DNA of 34,717 nt from a virus. Made by a program: the position numbers and the translations under genes. Of this stretch, positions 6,867 to 14,166 are shown piece after piece; within the stretch, counting starts at the first letter, position 1, and each line of letters begins with the position of its first letter. Location: the IMG/VR virus record IMGVR_UViG_3300034168_000797, positions 1 to 34,717 of that record; one strand, 5' to 3'. Below the pieces are notes generated by a model that was not told the DNA's origin, did not search any database, and saw only the letters and a list, made by a program, of their open reading frames with translations.

Positions 6867-8234
6867 TTATAAAGTTTTAAGATTTTTCAATATTTTATAA
6901 AGTACATTTACTACAATACTATTACCTGCTTGTTTGTACGCCTGAGAGTCAGAAACAGGCCATGTAAAAGTATCGGGAAAATCCATAAGGCGGAAGCATT
7001 CGCGTGGTGTTAGGCGGCGGATTTTGTAGTTATCTGCAATCAATCCTTCCTTTTGCGGATTAGGATTTGCTAACAAAGTATCAAAATAATCTTGGTCTTT
7101 TATTATCAGTTCTTTGTCTTTAAAACTGCCCGAATCTAAACCAGTCTTTTTAAAATGTTCTTTGCGTCTTTTTTTTTCTTCTTCTGAGCGACCGAATGCA
7201 ATAACCATTACGCCCTGTTTGCATTCAGTATCCAACGTTTGCGCTACACCTTTGCCGACTCTACCTCTTCGTGTTTTGCTTTCGGTAAATTCTAAGTTTA
7301 TTGAATCGCCATCTGTTGCTTCTTCATAACCTGCGGATGTTGCAGATTTGATTTTTATTCCCTCTCCTTTATTTGTGCTTAATGTTGGTGATAATCCATC
7401 CTCATTGTATATATTTCCATTTTGACCGTGACCACATGGATTTGTGTTTCCTATAATTTGTATATAATTGTCAGAATTGCCCATTTTAAAAACTCTTGAT
7501 GTTATACAAGATGCTTCTTTATCTCCTATTGTTGGATTAAATTTATTAAATTGTTGATGATTAATAAGTCCGTTTACCATCTTCTCACTCAAAAAATACT
7601 TTTCATTTACCTCACTTTCTAAAACATCTTTCAGTCTTTTTGTCAAATGCTCCTCAGCCGGAAAACTAAAAACATTATCTAAATCGTCACGAATGCCAAT
7701 CAAAAAAACACGCTCTCTGTTCTGTGGTACTCCGTGATGCTTTGCGTTTAATACTTTCCAATATAAATGATAGGGTACAGAATCGGCATAAGGAAATATA
7801 CTTGTATTTCCATTTATAGATTTACCGCCTAATAAATTAACCCACTCGCTAAAAGTTTTACCGCTATTATCTGAAAGTAAACCTTTGACGTTTTCAAATA
7901 TAAAAAAACGAGGCTTATTTGTTTCGATAAACTCTAAGGAATTAAAAAACAAAATACCTATCTTATCATTTTTGCCTAATCGCTTACCTGCTAAACTGAA
8001 TGATTGACAGGGCGGAGAGGTCATATAAATGTCCAAGGATTCGGAGGGTATTTTACGCTCATAAACATTTGTCGGATAGTATTCTGGCTCCCCGTAGTTA
8101 TGTATAAATGTTTGACGAGCATATTTATCCATATCACAGGCAAATACTTCTTTGTATTTAATGCCGAGCCTGTTCAATGCTTGATTGAATGCACCTACTC
8201 CGCTAAAATCCGATCCTACTTTTATTATATTCAT
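6867..8234 (-). CDS. DNA cytosine-C5 methyltransferase
   Basis: This encodes 455 residues with all conserved motifs of the C5 family in order. Motif I is DFSGVGAFNQAL (residues 9-20). Motif IV is SPPCQSF with catalytic Cys76. Motif VI is ENV (114-116) and motif VIII is QNRERVFLIG (171-180). Motifs IX and X are RRLTPRECFRLMDFP and QAGNSIVVNVLYKI near the C-terminus. The long segment between VIII and IX is the target recognition domain, with repeated Gly/Asn-rich pieces (CGHGQNG, LSPTLSTNKGEG) seen in phage-type enzymes. It should transfer methyl from S-adenosylmethionine to cytosine in phage DNA; no restriction enzyme lies nearby. The start overlaps the glucosaminidase stop (ATGA). It may protect DNA from host restriction or prepare 5-methylcytosine for further modification. 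Confidence 0.93.
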   Translation of the reverse strand: MNIIKVGSDFSGVGAFNQALNRLGIKYKEVFACDMDKYARQTFIHNYGEPEYYPTNVYERKIPSESLDIYMTSPPCQSFSLAGKRLGKNDKIGILFFNSLEFIETNKPRFFIFENVKGLLSDNSGKTFSEWVNLLGGKSINGNTSIFPYADSVPYHLYWKVLNAKHHGVPQNRERVFLIGIRDDLDNVFSFPAEEHLTKRLKDVLESEVNEKYFLSEKMVNGLINHQQFNKFNPTIGDKEASCITSRVFKMGNSDNYIQIIGNTNPCGHGQNGNIYNEDGLSPTLSTNKGEGIKIKSATSAGYEEATDGDSINLEFTESKTRRGRVGKGVAQTLDTECKQGVMVIAFGRSEEEKKRRKEHFKKTGLDSGSFKDKELIIKDQDYFDTLLANPNPQKEGLIADNYKIRRLTPRECFRLMDFPDTFTWPVSDSQAYKQAGNSIVVNVLYKILKNLKTL

Positions 8235-8773
8235 AGTCCTGGTATTTTATAGTCATAAATCCAAAGGTCATATCGCTCAATTATAGCTATTAAAGCCTCA
8301 GCATATTTCGGATTGGTAGCATAGCCTGCTTTCTTCAAACCTTTGGCCCATTTGCGGTATTCCATCCGGTCAAGTTTCAATAGATGTTTGTACCGATCAC
8401 TTGTCAACAGCTCCGAATGTGCCCGGTAACTTCGCCAGGCAGATTTAAATACTTGAAAACGGTCTTTTGGGCTGTCATCTTTGTAGACCGCATATTTGCC
8501 TTTTCCTTTCCACTTCATTCCAAAGTGGTTGTTGTGTTTTTTAGATAATTCGCTTCGGCCTGCATTACTTTCTATAATGCCTTGGGCTAAGGTTATGCTA
8601 ACTGGTATATTGTATTTATCCGCTTCAGCTTTTGCAGTCGGCAGAAAGCGGTTTACATAGCTGCTAACGTGTTTTGGTATCTTTACCTTGCCTTTGACAT
8701 TGGCAGGTGTTGCCAATGGTCTGGATGCGCTGATAAGGAATAGCGCAAAGAATAGGATTAGGATGTTTTTCAT
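8231..8773 (-). CDS. Exported glucosaminidase (GH73/FlgJ type)
   Basis: This encodes 180 residues. An N-terminal signal peptide (MKNILILFFALFLISAS) is followed from about residue 32 by a mannosyl-glycoprotein endo-beta-N-acetylglucosaminidase-like domain. The catalytic acid is Glu68 in AQGIIESNAG, with NNHFGMKWKGKG and the AWRSYRAHSELL segment downstream, and KAGYATNPKYAEALI, a typical family end. It cuts the glycan strands of peptidoglycan. The signal peptide means it reaches the periplasm through the host Sec system rather than through a holin. It could act in lysis or be retained and triggered later. Its neighbours are an exported SPOR-like protein and a membrane protein, which suggests a wall-directed module. 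Confidence 0.88.
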   Translation of the reverse strand: MKNILILFFALFLISASRPLATPANVKGKVKIPKHVSSYVNRFLPTAKAEADKYNIPVSITLAQGIIESNAGRSELSKKHNNHFGMKWKGKGKYAVYKDDSPKDRFQVFKSAWRSYRAHSELLTSDRYKHLLKLDRMEYRKWAKGLKKAGYATNPKYAEALIAIIERYDLWIYDYKIPGL

Positions 8774-8774
8774 A

Positions 8775-8951
8775 TTAGAATGGTGGTTTATTTAGTTCCT
8801 CAAATAGTTTTTCAGCCAAAACATCAATAACAATTCCCTTAGCATAGTTTGACGAAAAAGGATCGACGTATTTTATTGAGTCTTTTTTTCGAGATTTTAC
8901 GGCAATTGGAATGTGAAGTTCTATAAATAGTTTTAATTCCTGCTTTGTCAT
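8775..8951 (-). CDS. Small hypothetical protein, 58 residues
   Basis: A short frame starts with ATG at 8951, overlapping the stop of the SPOR-like gene by ATGA, and stops with TAA at 8775, one base before the glucosaminidase ATG. It begins MTKQELKLFIELHIPIAV and ends KLFEELNKPPF. The protein is charged and helical and has no membrane segment or signal peptide. Exact packing between two genes and the ATGA overlap make it a likely real gene. Function unknown. Confidence 0.65.
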   Translation of the reverse strand: MTKQELKLFIELHIPIAVKSRKKDSIKYVDPFSSNYAKGIVIDVLAEKLFEELNKPPF

Positions 8952-9244
8952 AGATCCGAGTATAATTTAGTAAGTTGTTTAATTTGTTCATCTGTACGCT
9001 TTACGACAATGGCGCCGCTCCATTGTTTTAACCAACTTGTATGGTAAATCATAGCTTCCTCATAGCTTTCATACACAAACAGGATCCTAAACCATTCGCC
9101 TGCCTGCTCGACCATTGCTGTGTCGGGGAGGATAGAAATCATTTCGGGTCTAAGTAGTTCTGGGTTGCGAGTTGCGCAAACCTGCACACAGTATTTCTGT
9201 GCGCATAGTTGTAAGGATAAGAGAAGAAATAGGATAGTTTTCAT
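8948..9244 (-). CDS. Exported SPOR-like protein
   Basis: This encodes 98 residues. It starts with a signal peptide (MKTILFLLLSLQLCAQ). The rest, about 80 residues, has the layout of a SPOR domain: strand YCVQVCATRNP, a helix, strand EWFRILFVYESYEEAMIYH, a second helix and strand SGAIVVKR. SPOR domains bind stretches of septal peptidoglycan that lack stem peptides. The match is by pattern, not by a search. It sits upstream of the glucosaminidase and a membrane protein, so it may guide or regulate wall cutting in the periplasm. The start context AACACTATG recurs at other genes. Confidence 0.6.
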   Translation of the reverse strand: MKTILFLLLSLQLCAQKYCVQVCATRNPELLRPEMISILPDTAMVEQAGEWFRILFVYESYEEAMIYHTSWLKQWSGAIVVKRTDEQIKQLTKLYSDL

Positions 9245-9258
9245 AGTGTTTTATGTTT

Positions 9259-9507
9259 TTATAGATTTATAAATTGTGTTAGTACTGCGCCACCGGCATA
9301 TCCTAAACCATAGGTAAAAGCCAAAGCAATACGCTGTAAATTTGTCTTAGCTTCAATCTGATATTTTAGGAAAGGAAGAGATAAGAACGGACCGACAAAC
9401 GCCCAGAATGCCATCTGAAAAACCTGCTGATCGCTTACAGCTAAGATATAGAATGTTGAGGCAAATTCAATAACAACTGCGGAGAGTATTATTACAAAGT
9501 ACTTCAT
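9259..9507 (-). CDS. Small membrane protein with three segments, holin candidate
   Basis: This encodes 82 residues. Three hydrophobic stretches are visible at about 3-24 (FVIILSAVVIEFASTFYI), 32-49 (MAFWAFVGPFLSLPFL) and 62-80 (LAFTYGLGYAGGAVLTQF). Size and topology fit a class I holin, and it precedes the SPOR-like and glucosaminidase genes. No family name is certain. As the glucosaminidase has its own signal peptide, the protein could be a pinholin-like trigger rather than a large pore. It overlaps the upstream gene by ATGA. Confidence 0.6.
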   Translation of the reverse strand: MKYFVIILSAVVIEFASTFYILAVSDQQVFQMAFWAFVGPFLSLPFLKYQIEAKTNLQRIALAFTYGLGYAGGAVLTQFINL

Positions 9508-9776
9508 TGATTACTTAGTGCATATAATAATTTTTGTAATAATATCTCTTCCGGCATTCTTTGCTCATTCCAGTAAAGCAAATGAGCAATTCTTTCAATG
9601 TCCGTCTTCTTGCCATCACAGAATACCTCGACTATATCCCATTCATGATGATCGTTTGCTGCGCCGTCGGGACCGTAAGCAGGTACCAGCTTAGCTAATA
9701 CTTCTATAGTATATTCTTTATCAGCATCGATAAAATCGGTTTCAAATATTATTGCTTGATATATTTCAGTTCTCAT
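9504..9776 (-). CDS. Hypothetical protein, 90 residues
   Basis: I take the ATG at 9776 (MRTEIYQAIIFETDFID) because it overlaps the upstream stop by ATGA; an ATG at 9812 would overlap that gene far more. The product is acidic, with Asp and Glu rich strands, a HHEWDIVEVFCDGKK segment and a helical C-terminus (RMPEEILLQKLLYAL). I do not recognise a family. It lies in the transcript that starts at the repeated promoter at 10047. No membrane segment or enzyme motif is visible. Confidence 0.6.
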   Translation of the reverse strand: MRTEIYQAIIFETDFIDADKEYTIEVLAKLVPAYGPDGAANDHHEWDIVEVFCDGKKTDIERIAHLLYWNEQRMPEEILLQKLLYALSNQ

Positions 9777-9973
9777 AGTGTTTCGGTTTTTAGTAAGTAA
9801 GTTAGCCGGCATCTGGGTATATAATGCCTCATTGTCTTTCCTTTATAGCTGTATTCGATTACAGCTCGTTTGTTAGCACTCTTTTCGTGAGTTAGCGCTA
9901 TAACATTAACTTCTGTTTTTATTGTCTCATATCCCGATTGTGTGAGATGTGTGAGATATGCATGTGCAATCAT
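9773..9973 (-). CDS. Hypothetical basic protein, 66 residues
   Basis: First gene after the repeated promoter at 10047-10070. It starts MIAHAYLTHLTQSGY and ends YLLKTETL, with an extended basic middle (KRAVIEYSYKGKTMRHYIPR). It is probably a small beta-rich or DNA-contacting protein, but no family is recognised. The stop overlaps the next start by ATGA. Confidence 0.6.
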   Translation of the reverse strand: MIAHAYLTHLTQSGYETIKTEVNVIALTHEKSANKRAVIEYSYKGKTMRHYIPRCRLTYLLKTETL

Positions 9974-10046
9974 AGTAATAAGGTTTAAAATTTAAAAGTT
10001 CGGTTTTGTTAGTTTTTTGTAGTTTAAATAATTTCCTTTTGATTAT

Positions 10047-10070
10047 CTTGATACAAAGATAGAACTACTT
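10047..10070 (-). promoter_or_regulatory. Repeated promoter, copy 1
   Basis: This 24-base element is identical at 28188 and 34032. On the minus strand it contains AGTTCTATCTTTG, whose TATCTTTG (10061-10054) fits the -7 consensus. In this copy TTTG also lies 18 bases upstream, as a -33 element should. It faces the lysis genes from 9973 down. The 160-base gap around it (9974-10133) otherwise holds only AT-rich sequence. Confidence 0.8.
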
Positions 10071-10133
10071 ATTTAAAAACAAAGCATTTTAGAAAAATAC
10101 TTTCATAAAATTGTAAATTATTTTTTTTATCCC

Positions 10134-10460
10134 CTAAAAATCAAACTTGTTAGGTAAGAAATATGCAGCGTGATTCCCCAAAATATGATAAATAGCTGTT
10201 TCTTCTACAGGCAATATCTTTGTTAATTCCGTTACTGCAATAGCTTTTTTCCCGAATCTCTCTATATATTCCGGATATACCTTTACAATCACATAGCGAT
10301 TTATGACTGACTGTCTAACGATATTGTATTTAAGCAAATAAAAGATTATTGCTTGCAAGTTGGGTATCTCTCCAAGTTTTTCCTGTAACTCAGAAGCAAG
10401 TAAGTGACAAAACAATCGCCTTGAATTTTTCTGCCGGTCCCTGGTTAGGTTTATGATCAT
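10134..10460 (-). CDS. Hypothetical protein, 108 residues
   Basis: I choose the ATG at 10460 (MIINLTRDRQKNSRR), which overlaps the stop of the upstream gene by ATGA. A longer frame would need a TTG start at 10511. The protein is basic and helical at the N-terminus, followed by LLKYNIVRQSVINRYVIVKV and a C-terminal part (ITELT-like VTELTKILPVEETAIYHI) that could hold a helix-turn-helix. No family is recognised. It follows the tape measure and is the last gene before the AT-rich gap and the next promoter. Confidence 0.6.
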   Translation of the reverse strand: MIINLTRDRQKNSRRLFCHLLASELQEKLGEIPNLQAIIFYLLKYNIVRQSVINRYVIVKVYPEYIERFGKKAIAVTELTKILPVEETAIYHILGNHAAYFLPNKFDF

Positions 10461-10693
10461 AGATCTAAATTTCGAAAGTACATTATTACTTTTCCTTTGC
10501 ATGACGAGCAACTTAAATCTTTCTTCATTCGCTTTTCTGCATTCTCTCCCCTCTGCAAAACTTTAATATATCTGTAGTAAAAATAAAAAAGCCGGGTAAG
10601 GTCTTCATATGGTATTAAGAGTGAACTTTTATTCCGGGCATTTATTTCACGAACCTCTGCCAGGTATTCCGATGGTATTTCTCTAATGTACAT
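10457..10693 (-). CDS. Hypothetical protein with CxxC motif, 78 residues
   Basis: This gene lies 10 bases after the tape measure gene. It has a helical N-terminus (MYIREIPSEYLAEVREINAR), a Tyr-rich stretch (FYFYYRYIKVL) and a C-terminal CSSCKGKVIMYF that could be half of a zinc ribbon. Position after the tape measure suggests a tail or accessory role, but no family is recognised. The stop overlaps the next start by ATGA. Confidence 0.6.
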   Translation of the reverse strand: MYIREIPSEYLAEVREINARNKSSLLIPYEDLTRLFYFYYRYIKVLQRGENAEKRMKKDLSCSSCKGKVIMYFRNLDL

Positions 10694-10703
10694 ATCGAAT
10701 TAT

Positions 10704-13700
10704 TTAAAATGATGCTGTAGCTCTAATCTCTTTTCTTTCGCTTCTTCCTTTCTCTACATCGTCATCCGTACTGGCAGTATAAATGACCTGGAGCCTGTCT
10801 ATACGGCCCTGCGTTTCTAATACGAGATCTTGCATAACTTTAAACCTATTTTGTTCCTCACCTACTTTATTAAGATTATCTTGAAGGAAGGCTGATGGAG
10901 GACCGACAGCACCACCGAGCGCAAAGTTAGGAATTCTTGCAGCTTTTAAAGTATTATATCCGATCCTACTCTGTTGCTCTCTATTCAATACCACCTCGCC
11001 AGTCTTTAGTGTTGCCAGTACATTATCGCCATTGGAAAGTGGCTTTATATTTCCCGAACTTGTTACTTTCCCACCGCCTGCGAATTGGACTATATCTCCG
11101 GACAATTGACCGACCACACCACCCCTTGCGAGAGGCTGAGCTGCGATTGTTGCAACCTGAACTGCTCCGGCAACTCCTGCTACAACTGCTGCAGCTAATC
11201 CAGCCGGTACAAATGGCTTTGTATTTAACGCTGATGTAATAGCAAGAGCTGTATTTATAATTGCTTGAATTATTGCAATTGCTTTTTCTCTTTTAGCGTT
11301 TCGTTTTCTTGCATCTTCTTTTGCTTTTTCGATAGCTGCTTGATTAGCTATCTCAGCTGCAAGTTGCTGCTCATAATAACGACGTCTTAACCCAGTACTA
11401 TTTTCAAGTTCTGCCTGCAAACTTTCCTGCCTGACCTGGCTCCTTTCGATATCTGCATCAAAAGCTGCTTGCTGTCTTTCGTTAACTACATCAAAAACAT
11501 CAGACAATAAATCTAATCCTTGTTTAAAATATTCAGCAATTTCTTCAAATTGCTTTTGCTTTATTATTTTCTGTTGATCAGCATTCTTAGCAACATCATC
11601 TGTTTGCTTTTTTTCTTCTTCTGAAAGGTCTGTAAATAACTTTTGACGAGCTAATAATATTTGATCGTACTCTGACTGAGTTATTCCAACCTTTAACTTT
11701 CCGTTTTCGTCTAATAGCTGTGCCTCAGCATCGTTAAGTGCCTGGATCTGGTTTCTAATATTTGCTATTTTGTCGATTGTTTCCTGCTCTGCTGCAAGTC
11801 GGATAATTTCCTCCCTCTTCTTAGCATCTGTCTCTTGAGCCAACAACCGGTTAAGCGTCTCTTGATTTTTTAACTCTCGCATTTCAAAAGTATTCTCGAT
11901 AAATCCTTGCTCCTCCTGCAGGATATCGTTACGGAACTGTCGCAGATCCTCCGCCGCTTGCTTTGCTTTTTCAAGTCCAGCTTTTGTAGTTTCCGAATTT
12001 GATTTATCTATATCCGAATTTGCTTTTTTAGTTACCTCGACTTTAATATTAGCTATCTCAGCAGCGACGATCTTCTCCTCTGCTCCAGATTGTTCGATGG
12101 CTTTTGCATTCTCCTCTCTAATCTTTGCGACTTCCTTAGATCCTTTCCCGTATAATTTAACAGCTTCCTGCAGTTGTTTATTTCCCTCCTCCGCTCTTGC
12201 TTTGTTTGTTTCCTGCAATGCTTTGAGCTGCTCGTCAAGTGCGAGGAGCTGTCTCTCGGAGCCTATCTTTATCTCCTTAACTTGTCGCTCTTGATCGTCT
12301 TTAATATTTTTAATCTGCTCGTCTATGTAACGGGCCCGAAGGTCGGACAATAAAGCGAGTGCGTTTTTCTGCGCTGCCAGTTCAGAGTCTATAAATTTAA
12401 CTCTCTCCTGCCCTAATTTTTCAACAGCTGCCGTATATTTTTTATTTGCTTCATCTATATCCTGCAGGCGTTTCGCCTCCGCAGCGTCAATCTTTTGCTG
12501 AGCCTCAAATGCTTCTTGATCTGCTTTCATTTTGTCATCAATTGCCTTTTGCTCCGCCTCCGCTTTGGCTTTTATTTCTTGTTGTTCTTTTGTCAATGCA
12601 GTAGTATTTGCTTCGCTTGCGTCTGTGCTTTCTTTTGTCGCATAGGCATAAGCAGCAACAGCAGAACCAGCCGCAACTAATGAGCCGACAATTAGACCTA
12701 CTGGATTCTTTTTTACTGCTGCATTAAATGCTTCTTGAGCTAACTTTGCCGTTTTTGTTACTGCCGTATAAGCGACTATTGCCCCATTATAAATGTATGT
12801 TGCTGCCGCTGCTAATGCTACAGCTATCCTTCCTAAATTAATCGCAAGAGTAAACGTTCCAACCGCCACACCAGCCGCAAATAAATAAGGTGCAAGCTGA
12901 GTCATAATACCAATCAGTCCCGTAACGAGACCTATAATAAATCGTAAAGGTGCAAGAGATAGATTTATTGCTGCAGCAAACAAGTCAATAACAGAAATCG
13001 CCTGACCTCCCGCGCCAAAAATACCACCTATCGCTGCTAAAAAATTATAAACAGCTTTCCCGAGATCGTAGAAAGCCATCCCGATAGGCTTCAAAGCATT
13101 AAACAAAGAGACTACTAAATTTATCAGCTGACCAGTTAGCGCATTTTTAAACTCCTTAAAACTTAGAACAATGTCTTTCGTCTGTTTCGCGACATTGATC
13201 TGAGATGTTGCCAGCTCTTTATTAGAATCCAGTAATCGCTTATTACCTTCCGATACCTCTGTAATGGCTCCGCCTGCCTCTTGGAACGCCGCAGGCATTT
13301 CTTTAATCTTATTAAGATAGTCGTTTGCATTTCCTTTGCCCTCGACGAGCGCCCCTTCCACCTTTCCGAGCGCTTCCTCAAATCCGATTCCAAACTCTTT
13401 ACTTATAGCCTTAGCCGCTTCCGTTATTGTTTTTGCGTCTGTGTCGAACGTCTGAGCGAGAGCTGCAGTCGATGCAGTTAACTCGTCAAGATTCTTTCCA
13501 TAGGCTCCGCTCGTTTGCATTACTATATTTCGAGTCTCCTCTATTTTCTTATTAAATTCGTCTAATTTGCCTATGGCGTTATTTATTAAATTAGCTGCTT
13601 GGAAAGCAACAAAAGCACCTATTACAGCTTTTCCATAACTATTTATATTGCCTTGAGAGTCTCTTAATTCTGTTGCAAATGCCTCAAATCCAGGTATTAC

Positions 13701-14165
13701 CTGCTGCAGACTTCGTGTTACTCTTTGGAATGTTTTTGGATAGTTACCGACATTACGCTGGAACTGCCCGACTTGACCATCGACATTCTTTAGCGTTTTG
13801 TCCAGTTGCTGGATCTCTTTTTGCATTTTGTCCAGCTCCTCAGTTGTTTTAGAGCCATCCAAAGCTGCATTTTTAAACTCTTTGCGAAGTTTATTCAGTT
13901 TTGCACTAAGTTGATCATAAGCCCCTACAGCTTTTTCAGGTAAAAAAGACTTATTTACATCGTCCTGAGCCTTTTTCAGCGCCTTCTGTGTCGCTGTCAT
14001 TTTGCCAAGAGTCTGCGAAAGTTCTTGAAAAGCCTTGTTACCTTCTTCCGTGCTAAGGTCGAGAGCGTTCATCGCTTCCTTAGTTTGCTTTATCTCTGCA
14101 TTTAGCTGGTTTATTGACTGTATGCCGTCAATATTTATAGTAAAACCTACAACTGTATTGGACAT
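10704..14165 (-). CDS. Tail tape measure protein
   Basis: At 1153 residues this is the longest gene. The N-terminal 160 residues are coiled coil (LNAEIKQTKEAMNALDLSTE) ending in FQRNVGNYPKTFQRVTRSL, a pattern I know from Bacteroidetes tape measure proteins. Residues about 345-510 are strongly hydrophobic with several possible membrane segments (LRFIIGLVTGLIGIM). Residues about 520-960 are a long charged coiled coil rich in Lys, Glu and Gln. A second hydrophobic patch at about 965-1020 precedes a Gly-rich segment (FAGGGKVTSSG) and LKTGEVVLNREQQSRIG. It sets tail length and is ejected with the DNA. By the usual rule of about 1.5 angstrom per residue the tail would be near 170 nm. This length and gene make a siphovirus very likely. 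Confidence 0.93.
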   Translation of the reverse strand: MSNTVVGFTINIDGIQSINQLNAEIKQTKEAMNALDLSTEEGNKAFQELSQTLGKMTATQKALKKAQDDVNKSFLPEKAVGAYDQLSAKLNKLRKEFKNAALDGSKTTEELDKMQKEIQQLDKTLKNVDGQVGQFQRNVGNYPKTFQRVTRSLQQVIPGFEAFATELRDSQGNINSYGKAVIGAFVAFQAANLINNAIGKLDEFNKKIEETRNIVMQTSGAYGKNLDELTASTAALAQTFDTDAKTITEAAKAISKEFGIGFEEALGKVEGALVEGKGNANDYLNKIKEMPAAFQEAGGAITEVSEGNKRLLDSNKELATSQINVAKQTKDIVLSFKEFKNALTGQLINLVVSLFNALKPIGMAFYDLGKAVYNFLAAIGGIFGAGGQAISVIDLFAAAINLSLAPLRFIIGLVTGLIGIMTQLAPYLFAAGVAVGTFTLAINLGRIAVALAAAATYIYNGAIVAYTAVTKTAKLAQEAFNAAVKKNPVGLIVGSLVAAGSAVAAYAYATKESTDASEANTTALTKEQQEIKAKAEAEQKAIDDKMKADQEAFEAQQKIDAAEAKRLQDIDEANKKYTAAVEKLGQERVKFIDSELAAQKNALALLSDLRARYIDEQIKNIKDDQERQVKEIKIGSERQLLALDEQLKALQETNKARAEEGNKQLQEAVKLYGKGSKEVAKIREENAKAIEQSGAEEKIVAAEIANIKVEVTKKANSDIDKSNSETTKAGLEKAKQAAEDLRQFRNDILQEEQGFIENTFEMRELKNQETLNRLLAQETDAKKREEIIRLAAEQETIDKIANIRNQIQALNDAEAQLLDENGKLKVGITQSEYDQILLARQKLFTDLSEEEKKQTDDVAKNADQQKIIKQKQFEEIAEYFKQGLDLLSDVFDVVNERQQAAFDADIERSQVRQESLQAELENSTGLRRRYYEQQLAAEIANQAAIEKAKEDARKRNAKREKAIAIIQAIINTALAITSALNTKPFVPAGLAAAVVAGVAGAVQVATIAAQPLARGGVVGQLSGDIVQFAGGGKVTSSGNIKPLSNGDNVLATLKTGEVVLNREQQSRIGYNTLKAARIPNFALGGAVGPPSAFLQDNLNKVGEEQNRFKVMQDLVLETQGRIDRLQVIYTASTDDDVEKGRSERKEIRATASF

Positions 14166-14166
14166 T

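Noticed and set aside
9974-10133. Terminator after the gene at 10134
   Set aside because: The AT-rich gap holds only the repeated promoter; no stem with a T-run is visible, so the tail transcript may run into the lysis genes.
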